A DNA stretch of 53,644 nucleotides. It comes from Acidobacteriaceae bacterium (GTDB lineage: Bacteria; Acidobacteriota; Terriglobia; Terriglobales; Acidobacteriaceae). Under the pieces are notes generated by a model, which saw nothing but the letters and a program-made list of their open reading frames with translations, did not search any database and was not told the origin of the DNA. Both the position numbers and the translations under genes were made by a program. This document shows positions 1 through 9,213 of the stretch, in pieces (positions within the stretch are counted from its first letter, which is position 1; the number at the start of each line of letters is the position of its first letter). Location of the stretch: the NCBI GenBank assembly GCA_003160215.1, contig PLQW01000191.1:49009-102652 (forward strand), in the 5' to 3' direction.

Positions 1-660
1 GCCGATGTGAACGCTGACGCCGGCCGGTTTCAGATACGGGTTTTCGGCGCCTTTACGGTAGAGAGCTGTCGCATCGCGCCAGGGCACACCAAACTTGTGC
101 TCGTGCAGGCCCGTGGAGATGTAAGGATGGGTTTCCGTTGCGACATCGGGGTTCACCCGCACCGCGAAATTAGCTGCCTTGCGAAGATGGGTCGCACGCG
201 CCGCCAGCAATTCCAGCTCGCTGGCGCTCTCGACATTGAAGAGCAAAATGCCAGAGCGAAGCGCGAGATCGATCTCCAGAGACAGCTTTCCGACGCCGGA
301 AAAAACGACTTTCGATTTGATTTTGCCGCTGGCTTCGGTTACCCGCTGCAGTTCTCCGCCAGAAACGATGTCGAATCCCGCTCCCAGTCGGGCAAGCAGG
401 CGCAAGATCGAAAGATTCGAATTCGCCTTTACCGAGTAACAAATGGTGTGCTCGCAGCCGTCAAACGCCTTATTGAAGTGCTCGAAGCGCTGGCGGATCG
501 TCGAACCCGAGTAAACGTAGAGCGGCGTGTCGTAGAGTCGCGCCAGCCGGCAGAGCGGAACCTCGTCCGCGTGCAGCTCGAAGTCAGACTTGCGGAGGAC
601 TCGCGTATCGCGGCGATAGGTGAACGCGGGTGGCCGTTCCGGTGGTCGGGGAGATTTCAC
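1..660 (-). CDS. lysA: Diaminopimelate decarboxylase, 3' end cut by window
   Basis: PLP enzyme of the alanine-racemase fold that makes L-lysine from meso-diaminopimelate, the last step of lysine synthesis. The 220 residues present are the N-terminal half. They include LYDTPLYVYSG, the CYSVKANSN segment whose Lys binds PLP, GFDIVSGGE, and a C-terminal GVSVHIG reached at the window edge. The start is GTG at 660; its GTGA overlaps the TGA stop of the upstream phosphatase gene, so translation is probably coupled. The reading frame lies opposite several long but meaningless plus-strand ORFs. The family identity is clear; only the C-terminal half is unseen. Confidence 0.93.
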   Translation of the reverse strand, partial: MKSPRPPERPPAFTYRRDTRVLRKSDFELHADEVPLCRLARLYDTPLYVYSGSTIRQRFEHFNKAFDGCEHTICYSVKANSNLSILRLLARLGAGFDIVSGGELQRVTEASGKIKSKVVFSGVGKLSLEIDLALRSGILLFNVESASELELLAARATHLRKAANFAVRVNPDVATETHPYISTGLHEHKFGVPWRDATALYRKGAENPYLKPAGVSVHIG

Positions 661-2489
661 TTTTTAGCGGACGGTCCTTTCACTTTCATGACCACGATGG
701 TCTGGTCGTCGAATGCCTCGACACCTTCCGCGTGACTGGAAACAGCCGTGAAGATCGTGTCCGCCAGCTCCTCGGCGCCACGACGCGCATTGTCGCGCAC
801 GATTTTCTCCAGCCGATGGCGTCCGAACATCTCCCCCTTGGAGCTAGTGGCGTCGAGAATCCCATCGCTGAAGAAGAGGAATACATCTCCCGCATGCCCG
901 CGCAGATTCAGTTCGTCGTAGGTGGCATTGGGGAACAAACCGATCGGCAAGCCGGTAGCTTGAATCTCTTCCAGCTTGCCATCATGACAGTGAATCGGAC
1001 GCGGCAAGCCTGAGTTCGAGATCTGGAGCAGTTGCTGGTTGTCGTCCCAGATGGCGTAGATCATCGAAACGTACTGTCCTTCGATCGGACGTTCCGACAG
1101 CGAGAGGTTGATTGCCTCCAGCATACCCGCGGCGCTAGGTTCTTCGTTGGCAAGCGAGCGCGCGATGCCGCTGACCAGCGCCGCATAGATGGCGGCGGGC
1201 GCGCCTTTGCCGCTTACATCGCCGACGACGATGCCGGTTACGCCCTGTCCACTGTACTTCAGGAAGTCGTAAAGGTCGCCGCCGATCTGTCGCGCCGGCG
1301 CAAAGCGCGAAGCCACTTCGGCATTCTGGAATGTCGGCATTTTCTGCGGCAGCAGCCGGAACTGCAGCTCCCGGGCCAGCGCCAGGTCCTGCTCCAGCCG
1401 TTTCTCCTGACGAGCGATGCGCTCATACAGGGTCGCGTTCTCGATTGCGATTGCCACCTGCGCGGCCAGCGTAGTCATGGTGCGCACGTGGTCTTCGGTG
1501 AAGTACCCGCGACGTGTGTGTTCGATATCGAGTACGCCGATCACGTTGTCTTTGTAGATCAGCGGAATGCAAAGCTCCGAGCGCGTCTCCGGATTGGCCT
1601 TGATGTAGCGCGGGTCTTTGCTGACGTCCGGCACCAGGACTGCCTGCTTGTGCTGGGCGGCGTATCCCACCAGACCGACGCCCAGCGGGACCTCGTGCTT
1701 GAGTTTCACGCTCTCGTTGAAGCGCAACGAAAAACGATGCTGCAAGAGGGTGCCGCTGGGGTCGAGCAGCAAGATGGAGAACATCTGGTAGTCGATAATG
1801 CGGGTGACCAGTTCGGCAATGCGTTTCAGCAGTTGGTCCACGTTGAGAATGGACGTCAATTCGCGGCTGATCTCGGTCAGCAATGTCAGTTGTCGCGCCT
1901 GTCGTGAGACCCGCGTATACAGGCGGGCGTTCTCGACGCCACTGGCGATACGCGAGGCGAACAACGTCAGCAGGCGCTTGTGTTCCTCGGTGAATGCGCC
2001 CGGTTGTGCGGCTTCCACGTCGATGACGCCGATCACTTTGTTCTTGGCGATGAGGGGTGCGGCCAGTTCGGACCGCACGCCTGGCGCAGAGTTGATGAAA
2101 TTCTCCTCGGCCGCCACATCGTTGACCAGCACGGTCTCGCGGCGCTGTACGGCTTGTCCGGTGACGCCCTGCCCGACCTTGATGCGGATGCGTTCCGCCA
2201 CCTCGGGAGGATGGCCGACCTGGAAACGGACGCGCAGCTCTTGGGTCTTCTCGTTCAGCAGCAGGATGGCAAAAATTTCGTAATCGATGACCCGCTTCAG
2301 CATCTCTGCAATGCGTTGCAGCAGAGTGTTCAAATCCAGCGTCCGGTTTACTGCGTCCGCCACTTCCAGCAAGTAACTATCGACGGAGGCGGGCGCTGGA
2401 GGCTGTTTGATTTGGGCTGACATCGGGCTGGGACTCTTGTCCTTCATCATAACAGTCGAATCGAGCGCAACAGGGCCTGGGAAGCGCAT
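657..2489 (-). CDS. GAF-GAF-SpoIIE (RsbU-like) serine/threonine phosphatase
   Basis: Cytoplasmic PP2C-type phosphatase, likely the switch in a partner-switching (anti-anti-sigma) pathway or a related stress response. GAF domains lie at about 50-195 and 220-355, followed by a short coiled linker (356-385) and a SpoIIE/PP2C domain from about 400 to 606. Metal-binding motifs are GGDLYD (403-408) and VGDVSGKG (422-429), with FSDGILDA and FDDQTIVV near the end. At 610 aa it has the usual length for two GAFs plus SpoIIE. ATG at 2489 has a GAGG upstream; internal ATGs at 2450 and 2423 are alternatives. It overlaps lysA by 4 bases. No anti-sigma or STAS partner is visible in the window. What the GAF domains sense is unknown. 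Confidence 0.93.
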   Translation of the reverse strand: MRFPGPVALDSTVMMKDKSPSPMSAQIKQPPAPASVDSYLLEVADAVNRTLDLNTLLQRIAEMLKRVIDYEIFAILLLNEKTQELRVRFQVGHPPEVAERIRIKVGQGVTGQAVQRRETVLVNDVAAEENFINSAPGVRSELAAPLIAKNKVIGVIDVEAAQPGAFTEEHKRLLTLFASRIASGVENARLYTRVSRQARQLTLLTEISRELTSILNVDQLLKRIAELVTRIIDYQMFSILLLDPSGTLLQHRFSLRFNESVKLKHEVPLGVGLVGYAAQHKQAVLVPDVSKDPRYIKANPETRSELCIPLIYKDNVIGVLDIEHTRRGYFTEDHVRTMTTLAAQVAIAIENATLYERIARQEKRLEQDLALARELQFRLLPQKMPTFQNAEVASRFAPARQIGGDLYDFLKYSGQGVTGIVVGDVSGKGAPAAIYAALVSGIARSLANEEPSAAGMLEAINLSLSERPIEGQYVSMIYAIWDDNQQLLQISNSGLPRPIHCHDGKLEEIQATGLPIGLFPNATYDELNLRGHAGDVFLFFSDGILDATSSKGEMFGRHRLEKIVRDNARRGAEELADTIFTAVSSHAEGVEAFDDQTIVVMKVKGPSAKK

Positions 2490-2659
2490 TCCGGGCCTCT
2501 ACAGCAGCATTGCAACGTTACCGAGACCAGGCTCAGCGCCAAGGCAGCATGGTAACACTGCGACTCGCCTGCTGATGTATCCTCTCGGGTGGGCATGCAA
2601 ATTGCACCGCCGTGGCGCAGCCCCTGGACTTCTCACCGGTCAAAGGCGCGTAAAATCGT

Positions 2660-3289
2660 TTGAACTTTTTGCTCACCCATAAACGCGAAGTGGCAACCCT
2701 GACCGTAGAACACCTTTGGCTGGTGGGCATATCGATGATGCTCGCCATCCTCGTCGGAGTGCCGCTGGGCATACTGCTGACGCGCCGTCCGAAGTGGAAA
2801 GCGTTTGTGCTCGGCAGCACCAACGTAGTCCAGACGATTCCCAGTCTCGCGCTCTTCGGATTGCTGCTGCCGCTGCCGTGGCTAGGCGCTCGCGCGGACC
2901 GTTTAGCGATCATTGCGCTCGCTCTCTACGCTCTGCTTCCAGTGGTCCGCAATACCTACGTGGGGATTTCTGGCATCGATGCACCAGTGCGCGAAGCCGC
3001 GATCGCCATGGGCCTCACTTCGGGCCAACTGCTCTGGCATGTGGAACTCCCGTTGGCGTTGCCAGTGATGCTCGCAGGCATTCGCGTCGCTGCCGTGATT
3101 ACCATCGGAGTTGCGACCATCGCGGCGGCCATCGGCGCGGGCGGACTTGGTGAGTTCATCTTTCGCGGCATCGCCATGGTGGATAACGGAGTGATTCTGG
3201 CCGGCGCCATCCCCGCGGCTTTGATGGCATTGGCTGCGGACCTGCTCCTGAGCGGCTTCGAAAAGCTGATGGTCCGCAGGATCCACTGA
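2660..3289 (+). CDS. ABC permease, glycine betaine/choline (OpuB/ProW) type
   Basis: Inner-membrane permease of an osmoprotectant-type ABC importer. The 209 residues contain about five or six hydrophobic segments and the cytoplasmic coupling loop typical of the family (REAAIAMGLTSGQLLWHVELP). The start is taken as TTG at 2660 because no ATG fits; the Shine-Dalgarno sequence is weak (AAAGG about 14 bases upstream), so the start is uncertain. The stop is one base from the ATG of the binding-protein gene. No ATPase gene lies on either side, so the nucleotide-binding subunit must come from elsewhere. Confidence 0.88.
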   Translation: MNFLLTHKREVATLTVEHLWLVGISMMLAILVGVPLGILLTRRPKWKAFVLGSTNVVQTIPSLALFGLLLPLPWLGARADRLAIIALALYALLPVVRNTYVGISGIDAPVREAAIAMGLTSGQLLWHVELPLALPVMLAGIRVAAVITIGVATIAAAIGAGGLGEFIFRGIAMVDNGVILAGAIPAALMALAADLLLSGFEKLMVRRIH

Positions 3290-3290
3290 C

Positions 3291-4175
3291 ATGGACCGTC
3301 GCAGCTTCCTGGCCGGGCTTGCGCTCGTTTCCGCCGCTGGTTGTATGCCGCGGAAGAGGGCGCTCACCGTCGGCTCCAAGAACTTCACCGAACAACTGGT
3401 CCTGGGCGAACTGCTGGCGCAATTGCTGGTGAGCGCTTGTCGCCAGCCGGTCGGGCGGCGCTTCTATCTTGCCGGCACCTATATCTGTCACCAAGCGTTG
3501 CTCGCCGGACGCATCGACGTGTACGTCGAGTACACCGGAACCGCGCTCGCCGCCATCCTGAAAGAACATCCTTCCGGCGATTCCCAGAGTGTGTATCGAC
3601 AGGTGAAGGACCAGTATCTGCACAAGTTCGGTTTGGATGTCATGCCGCCGCTTGGTTTCAACAACAGCTTCGCCATGGTTATGCGGGGGGACGAAGCGCG
3701 CCGCCTGAAGCTGACAAAACTTTCGCAACTCGCGAGTGTCGCCCCCGATTTACGCCTGGGAGTGGGATACGAATTTATCGAGCGCCAGGACGGATATAAG
3801 GGCTTGGTCAGCACCTACGGCCTGAAGTTTGCGGAAGCGCCACGCGTAATGGATTTAGGATTGCTCTATCGCGCACTGCAAAATAAATCGGTGGACGTCG
3901 TCGCCGGCAACAACACGGACGGCTTGATCGCGGCGCTTGGATTTATCGTGCTCGAAGATGACAAACATTACTTCCCTCCCTACGATGCCGTGTCGATTGT
4001 TCGTCCGCAGGTCTTTCAAGAATGTCCCCAGGCGAGAGCAGCCTTCGACCGGCTGGGCGGCCGCATCACCGCCGAGAATATGCGAAAGATGAATTACGCC
4101 GTGGACGGCGAAAAGAAAGACGCCGCGGAGGTGGTGAGGGAGTTCCTCCATGACCAGGGTCTAGAAGTTGGGTAG
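3291..4175 (+). CDS. Osmoprotectant-type ABC substrate-binding lipoprotein
   Basis: Extracytoplasmic binding protein of the OpuAC/OpuBC family for quaternary ammonium or related solutes. Residues 1-18 form a lipoprotein signal with a lipobox-like AAGC, so Cys18 is the likely lipidated residue. The mature part starts with the family signature LTVGSKNFTEQ and contains DVYVEYTGTAL and AGNNTDGLIAALG. Its 294 aa is typical. ATG at 3291 is one base after the permease stop, so the two are co-translated. The ligand cannot be read from sequence; glycine betaine, choline or carnitine are the usual ones. Confidence 0.9.
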   Translation: MDRRSFLAGLALVSAAGCMPRKRALTVGSKNFTEQLVLGELLAQLLVSACRQPVGRRFYLAGTYICHQALLAGRIDVYVEYTGTALAAILKEHPSGDSQSVYRQVKDQYLHKFGLDVMPPLGFNNSFAMVMRGDEARRLKLTKLSQLASVAPDLRLGVGYEFIERQDGYKGLVSTYGLKFAEAPRVMDLGLLYRALQNKSVDVVAGNNTDGLIAALGFIVLEDDKHYFPPYDAVSIVRPQVFQECPQARAAFDRLGGRITAENMRKMNYAVDGEKKDAAEVVREFLHDQGLEVG

Positions 4176-4570
4176 GTCTCGGAGAATCCGGAGCTTAGGA
4201 CCCTTGGCGTGAATTCTCCGTCTGCGGGTTTCGGATACACCCCTACTAATTCCAATTGCATTAGGGATATCCACTTCCTCGTTATGTGCAACTCCTTGCA
4301 CCTTGCGAGCATGCCGGTAAATGTTGCTCGTCATATAAATTATAGATTATTATGGGGCTTACCCCTTGTTTGGCCTTAGGCGCAAGGTGGAGGGGTACGT
4401 GCATCGATACCTTCGGCGTGGTGTGGCGCTTTCGTCCCATACCCCAGTAGTATTGGCAGCGCAAATTCGTCAAGGACCCTTGTTTTCCTAAGAATCTGCG
4501 CTTTTCCGGCAAGGCAGTGGTTCGGACTCAGCCCTGTCGTTGTCTCTACATCTAACCGCGGAGGACTTAC
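4176..4570. other. Intergenic region, no gene seen
   Basis: 395 bases between the binding-protein gene and the first PEP-CTERM gene. No convincing ORF was found. It holds a small inverted repeat, GTGCAA (4286-4291) and TTGCAC (4296-4301), the AT-rich stretch 4335-4353, and a GGGG-ctta-CCCC mini-hairpin just after it. A 7-bp inverted repeat GGAGAAT/ATTCTCC follows the binding-protein stop and could end its transcript. No sigma-54 promoter pattern of the sort often linked to PEP-CTERM genes could be found. Confidence 0.5.
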
Positions 4571-5218
4571 ATGAAAAGACTCAGCATACTCACAACGGCA
4601 TTGCTTGCTCTGCTGATCGTCTCAGCAGGACTAGCGAGCGCCGGTAATCTGCTAAACAACGGAAGCTTCCAGTCGGGCAGTTTCCCCCCGTGGGTTCAGG
4701 GTGCCACCCCCAACGGCACACCGGGAGCTGGCTTCCCAGTAATTACCGCATGGCCCTTGGGCGGCATGAACGCTGCCGAGTACGAAGTCGGCGAAGTTAG
4801 CTTTGATGGCACTTTGCAAGGCGCAACCCTGTCAGAGACCTTCTCGACCACGGGCGGAACCCTAAGCATGGGCTTCATGTGGGCAGCCATGGGCGATGGA
4901 ATCCACCAAAACGCAGATGGCGGCTACTTCGCGCTGGTGCTCGATGGAGTGACCCTTGCCAGCTTCGATGTCGGCACGATCAACCCGACTCAATTAATCA
5001 ACGGCAGCTTGATGGCGACCGATCCCGTTTCTGCTGGCATGCACACCTTCGAGATTGAAATTCTGCGCCCCTACCTGTCGGAACCGGGCAACACTCCGTA
5101 TCAGTACGTGACCGGGGCTTATGTGAATGGTCCCGGGGGATCGACTCCCGAACCCAGCACTCTGCTTCTTCTCGGCTCTGGCATAGCCGGTGTGTGGTAC
5201 CGGCGCAAGCGCTCCTAG
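4571..5218 (+). CDS. PEP-CTERM exported protein 1
   Basis: Secreted protein with an exosortase sorting signal. The N-terminal signal peptide covers about residues 1-24 (MKRLSILTTALLALLIVSAG). The C-terminus has the PEP-CTERM layout: STPEPSTLLLLGSGIAG, a hydrophobic helix, then YRRKRS. The middle (about 150 residues) is rich in Gly, Thr and Asn and resembles jelly-roll-type cell-surface domains, but the function is unknown. GGAGG lies seven bases before the ATG. The exosortase itself is not in the window. PEP-CTERM proteins are usually linked to exopolysaccharide or extracellular matrix, which would fit a soil acidobacterium. Confidence 0.88.
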   Translation: MKRLSILTTALLALLIVSAGLASAGNLLNNGSFQSGSFPPWVQGATPNGTPGAGFPVITAWPLGGMNAAEYEVGEVSFDGTLQGATLSETFSTTGGTLSMGFMWAAMGDGIHQNADGGYFALVLDGVTLASFDVGTINPTQLINGSLMATDPVSAGMHTFEIEILRPYLSEPGNTPYQYVTGAYVNGPGGSTPEPSTLLLLGSGIAGVWYRRKRS

Positions 5219-5241
5219 AACCTATCTGGCTCTGTTGACAT

Positions 5242-5269
5242 CCCGAGGCACTGAGTTAAGTGCCTCGGG
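5242..5269 (+). terminator. Perfect 11-bp hairpin after PEP-CTERM gene 1
   Basis: CCCGAGGCACT (5242-5252), a 6-base loop, and AGTGCCTCGGG (5259-5269) form a perfect stem 23 bases after the stop codon. No T tract follows, so it may act as a weak terminator or as a 3' mRNA-protecting stem. Confidence 0.6.
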
Positions 5270-5397
5270 CGAGTGGCCAGCCCTAGGGCGACAAATATTG
5301 GGTGCCCCCGTTCTACACTGGTTTTAGCTAGGGCGGGGCAGTTCAAGGCTTCATAATGGGAGCGAGCAGCGGCATCAGCGCGGCTCCGTTCCCAGCC

Positions 5398-5640
5398 TTA
5401 CGATGTTCTCAATGTGGAAACGGTCAGTCCACGGTCGATTTCTTCCTGCTTGACTCCAACGGCAACTAGTGGGGCGCCGATGCCGCTACGACCGGAGGAA
5501 CCATTCCTGAGTCGGCCAAGTCTGCTGCTCCTGGGCACGGTTGTGGCTGGAGTGCTCGGTTCCGTCCGCCGCAGATTGATGTAACGGGATTCCATCCTCT
5601 TTCTGCTTGGGCTGAGACGATGGCGATCACTCGGAGGGTT
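5398..5640 (+). pseudogene. Degenerate duplicate of the PEP-CTERM gene 2 3' end
   Basis: This stretch aligns with 6244-6485, the last part of the intact PEP-CTERM gene 2 and its downstream flank. Shared blocks include CGATTTCTTCCTGCTTGACT, GGGGCGCC and the shared GATTGATGTAACG-like end around the stop. The copy has a TAG where the intact gene reads CAG (GGCAACTAGTGG versus GGCCAACAGTGG) and one extra base before the hydrophobic anchor codons (GCCAAGTCTG versus GCCAGTCTG). It therefore cannot encode a working sorting signal. No upstream 5' part of the gene is present. The remaining bases to 5875 hold no gene. Confidence 0.8.
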
Positions 5641-5875
5641 GTTTGAATTGGGGAGATCCCAATACAGGACGACGAGCTTTGACTGAGACCTCGGAGAGTC
5701 CACGCGCTCGATGTGTGGCACAAATTCTCCGTTTTGCTCGAAACATATGTGCAATACTCTGCAATCCTGCCCCGCTTCTCGGAATGCAAGTAAAGGAATC
5801 TATTGCTCTTAATTTGGCCACCAACGTGCGTTATCAGAAGTGAAATCTCAATTCGTCGGTAGGAGGGCGCTCTTC

Positions 5876-6421
5876 ATGAACAGTCGTCGTGCAATGTTTT
5901 TGGTGTTGTGTCTTTGCTTGCTCAGCGTCGGAGCCTTTGCTGATTCCGTCACTGGCCAGTTCACCATCGGTACTGGGGGCACAGTTGCCAGCCAGGGATC
6001 TGTTACCTTCACTCTGGTCGGCGGAAATATCGACGCCTCTTTGACCATTACAAACGGAGCCAATATCCTAGGGTTCGGTTTCAACTCACTGACAGCTAAT
6101 CTGCCCGAGTCGAACTTCTCGCCGACCCAACCCGACAACCCAGACGGCTGGTCAGATTTCTTCGGCTCCCAACCGTCTGGATTTTTCTGCAGCTCGTGCG
6201 GGACGACAGAGACCTGGACCATCGACGGTAGCTACTCGTCGGTTTACGATGTTCTGAATGGTGGAAGCCAGTCCTCAGTCGATTTCTTCCTGCTTGACTC
6301 GAACGGCCAACAGTGGGGCGCCAATCCGAGCAGTCCAACTACGCCTGAGCCAGCCAGTCTGTTGCTGCTAGGCACGGGTGTGCTTGGAGTGCTGGGTTCC
6401 ATTCGCCGCAAATTGATGTAA
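5876..6421 (+). CDS. PEP-CTERM exported protein 2
   Basis: Secreted 181-aa protein with a signal peptide (residues 1 to about 22, MFLVLCLCLLSVGAFA core) and a C-terminal PEP-CTERM signal (TPEPASLLLLGTGVLG, helix, SIRRKLM). ATG at 5876 is preferred over the upstream in-frame start at 5840 because GTAGGAGGG sits eight bases before it and the signal peptide then begins properly. The body is Ser/Gly/Asn rich, with a CSSC pair near residue 103 that could form a disulfide. No enzymatic motif is visible. Its 3' end is duplicated in broken form upstream at 5398-5640. Confidence 0.88.
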   Translation: MNSRRAMFLVLCLCLLSVGAFADSVTGQFTIGTGGTVASQGSVTFTLVGGNIDASLTITNGANILGFGFNSLTANLPESNFSPTQPDNPDGWSDFFGSQPSGFFCSSCGTTETWTIDGSYSSVYDVLNGGSQSSVDFFLLDSNGQQWGANPSSPTTPEPASLLLLGTGVLGVLGSIRRKLM

Positions 6422-6505
6422 CGATGTAACAGGGTTTCAGATATTTTTCTGCTTGCGCCGGGACGATAGCGATCGCTCGGCGCAATTTTTTGCGTCACGG
6501 AGGTC

Positions 6506-7447
6506 TCAAGCCTTCTCGGTGATGCGGTCGATCTCGGCAAGTTCCTCCGCGCTCAGGTCCCAGTTGGCGGATACGGCGTTCTTTTCGACCTGCTCTGGCT
6601 TGGTGGCTCCGGCGATCACGCTTGCCACTGCAGGACGCGCCAGCAGCCAACTGAACGCCAGCTCCAGCAACGTGTGCCCATGCTCTTTCGCGAAGTGCTC
6701 CAGGCGCTCGACTTTTTCCAGGTTGGCCTCATTCAGGTACCGGTCCGCTAGTCCTTGTTTTTCCGCCAGTCTCGTACCCTTCGGCGCCGCCTGTCCCTTC
6801 CTGTACTTCCCGGTCAGCAACCCACTCGCCAGCGGGAAGTAGGGAAGCTCCGCCATGCCGTATTTCTCCACCACCGGCAGCAGCTCGGGTTCGATGTCGC
6901 GCACCACGAGGCTGTATTCATCCTGGCTGGAGACAAAGCTCGTCAGCTTGTTGGCTTTGGCAACGCTCTGCGCTTCGACAAGCTGTGCGGCAGACAAATT
7001 GGAACAACCGATGTGACGGACCTTGCCTTGCTGGACGAGGTCATCCAGCGCCCTCAGAGTCTCTTTCATCGGCGTGTTGGGGTCGGGACGGTGGAGCTGG
7101 TAAAGATCGATCCAATGCGTCCGCAGCCGCCGCAGGCTCGATTCGATGGCCGAAAAAATATAGGCCCGGGAGGCGCCCTTTTTCCTGCCTTCCTGGTCCA
7201 ACTGAGACCCGAACTTGGTCGCCAGCACGATCTTCTTCCGACGTTCACCCAGCACCTCACCTAGGATTTCTTCCGAGCTGCCGTAGCTGTCGGAAGTGTC
7301 GAAAAAGTTGATGCCGGTGTCGATCGCTTGGTCGACGACTTTGCGCGATGCCGCCACATCCATGTTCGCGACAAATCCGAAGTTGTTGCACCCGAGGCCC
7401 ACCACCGAAACTTGCAACTCCGACTTTCCCAGCTTCCTATGTTTCAC
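6506..7447 (-). CDS. Aldo/keto reductase
   Basis: NADPH-dependent TIM-barrel oxidoreductase of the aldo/keto reductase family, subgroup resembling YajO/Tas-like proteins. The catalytic tetrad is readable: Asp50, Tyr55 (in FFDTSDSYGSSEE), Lys78 (ATKFG) and His119 (YQLHRPD). The cofactor-binding C-terminal part includes SVIAGATKPEQVEKN. At 313 aa it has standard length. ATG at 7447 opens MKHRKLGKSELQVSVVGLGC, the usual family start. It is a single gene, convergent with the PEP-CTERM gene. The substrate cannot be inferred. Confidence 0.95.
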   Translation of the reverse strand: MKHRKLGKSELQVSVVGLGCNNFGFVANMDVAASRKVVDQAIDTGINFFDTSDSYGSSEEILGEVLGERRKKIVLATKFGSQLDQEGRKKGASRAYIFSAIESSLRRLRTHWIDLYQLHRPDPNTPMKETLRALDDLVQQGKVRHIGCSNLSAAQLVEAQSVAKANKLTSFVSSQDEYSLVVRDIEPELLPVVEKYGMAELPYFPLASGLLTGKYRKGQAAPKGTRLAEKQGLADRYLNEANLEKVERLEHFAKEHGHTLLELAFSWLLARPAVASVIAGATKPEQVEKNAVSANWDLSAEELAEIDRITEKA

Positions 7448-7680
7448 GTTAGGTCCTTTCCCTTGGAACGATATATGGGATGCCAGGCCCAGCGTAGCGG
7501 AATCTCAAATAGCCCATAACAAACGAAGGACATCGTTCTGTTTCGGGATACGCTTTGGGACGCGTTCCCTGCAACGTTACAACGCAGAGGTTCCTCTCCC
7601 TACCACAGGACGAAAAGCGCCAGATGTAGGACACTATGGAGAGACGGCATGTTTGCCTCCCTGGATCCTTGGAGACACCG

Positions 7681-9198
7681 ATGCGTTTGCGATTTCGCTC
7701 GCTGCAGTTCCTGGTTGTTTTGGCGCTTTTCTCGCTGCCACTGCTGGCCCAGGCGCCGGCGGAAACAATTACGATTGATGCCGACGCGCCCACCCATCCG
7801 TTTCCCCATTTCTGGGAGCAGATGTTCGGTTCGGGCCGGGCCATCCTCAGCTTGCGCGACTCCTATCGCCGCGATTTGCGCTGGGTCTACCAAATCACCG
7901 GATTTCATTACGTGCGTTTTCACGCCATTCTCGACGATGACGTGGGGATTTATAGCGAAAACAAGCAAGGCCATCCAATTTACAACTTCTCATACGTTGA
8001 CCAGATCTACGACAATCTGCTGGCCAACGACGTGAAGCCGTTCGTCGAGTTTAGCTTCATGCCTTACCAGCTGGCTGCGCGACAGGATTTGCAATCGTTC
8101 TGGTATCGTCCCAACGTCTCACCCCCGAAGGACTACGCCAAGTGGGACGACATGATTACTCAATTCGTGAAGCACCTGGTCGATCGATACGGCATGGAAG
8201 AGGTCGCGAGCTGGTACTTCGAGGTGTGGAACGAGCCCAACCTCGACTTCTGGACGGGAACTCCCAAGCAGGAATCGTACTTCGAGCTGTACGACCACAC
8301 GGCCCGGGACATCAAGGCGGTGGGCCCGCAATTGCGAGTCGGCGGTCCGGCGACCGCTCAAGCCGCTTGGGTCGATGCCATGATCAAGCACGCGACGCAG
8401 ACGCATGTTCCCCTGGATTTTGTCTCCAGCCACGTGTACGGCAACGACAAGGCCGCCGATGTTTTCCACACCAGCGAGAACATTCCACGCGACCAAATGG
8501 TGTGTCGCGCAGTTAAGAAAGTGCATGACGAGATCAAGGCCTCGGCACTTCCCGATCTACCCCTGATCTGGAGCGAGTTTAATGCCGCTTACGACAACCA
8601 CGTCGAGGTGACCGATTCCATCTACATGGGTCCATGGCTGGCGGCGACCATCAGCCAGTGCGACGGCTTGACGCAAATGATGTCCTATTGGACCTTCTCG
8701 GACGTATTTGAAGAGCAGGGCGTAGTGAAGGAGCCGTTTTACGGCGGCTTTGGAGTAATTGCCGCGGGCGGCATTCCCAAGCCTTCGTTTTATGCCTTGC
8801 AAGTACTCCACCGCCTTGGCGATCAACGCATCGAAAACAACAGCCAGAGTGTGCTGGTCACAAAGACGAGCGCAGGAGCGCTGGTTATCGCGCTGTGGAA
8901 CATCGCGAATCCCGGTTCGACCGGCGCGCCGCGGACGGTAAAACTCGGCATCAAGGGAGTCGAGCCTGATTCTGGTGTTCGCGTCAGCCGCGTGGATGCG
9001 GAGCATGGCAATACCCTGGCGCTGTACGAGAAGATGGGCAAACCGCGTTACCCCACGCAAAATCAGATTCGGGAGCTGCGGGAGCAGTCCCAATTGCCCG
9101 ATCCCGAATACCGCGAGCTGAGCGATGGAAGCCTGACCCTGCAGTTGCCGGTCAATGGCCTGGCCGTCCTGCAGGTGATCAAGACAGGGGGCCACTGA
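7681..9198 (+). CDS. Exported GH39-family glycoside hydrolase (beta-xylosidase-like)
   Basis: Secreted glycosidase, probably releasing xylose or a related sugar from plant or microbial glycans. A signal peptide covers residues 1-25. The catalytic barrel follows, with acid/base Glu185 in FEVWNEPNLDFW and nucleophile Glu299 in IWSEFNAAYDNH, the GH39 arrangement. A C-terminal beta domain ends the protein (505 aa). ATG at 7681 is chosen because GGAG lies just before it and the signal peptide then starts cleanly; an in-frame ATG at 7636 would add 15 unlikely residues. No other carbohydrate genes are adjacent. Confidence 0.9.
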   Translation: MRLRFRSLQFLVVLALFSLPLLAQAPAETITIDADAPTHPFPHFWEQMFGSGRAILSLRDSYRRDLRWVYQITGFHYVRFHAILDDDVGIYSENKQGHPIYNFSYVDQIYDNLLANDVKPFVEFSFMPYQLAARQDLQSFWYRPNVSPPKDYAKWDDMITQFVKHLVDRYGMEEVASWYFEVWNEPNLDFWTGTPKQESYFELYDHTARDIKAVGPQLRVGGPATAQAAWVDAMIKHATQTHVPLDFVSSHVYGNDKAADVFHTSENIPRDQMVCRAVKKVHDEIKASALPDLPLIWSEFNAAYDNHVEVTDSIYMGPWLAATISQCDGLTQMMSYWTFSDVFEEQGVVKEPFYGGFGVIAAGGIPKPSFYALQVLHRLGDQRIENNSQSVLVTKTSAGALVIALWNIANPGSTGAPRTVKLGIKGVEPDSGVRVSRVDAEHGNTLALYEKMGKPRYPTQNQIRELREQSQLPDPEYRELSDGSLTLQLPVNGLAVLQVIKTGGH

Positions 9199-9213
9199 AC
9201 CGACTGACGCGGA

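Noticed and set aside
7-735. Plus-strand ORF over lysA
   Set aside because: The minus strand encodes clear LysA motifs; the plus frame has no family features.
4176-4570. Sigma-54 promoter upstream of the PEP-CTERM gene
   Set aside because: No TGGCAC-N5-TTGC pattern was found.
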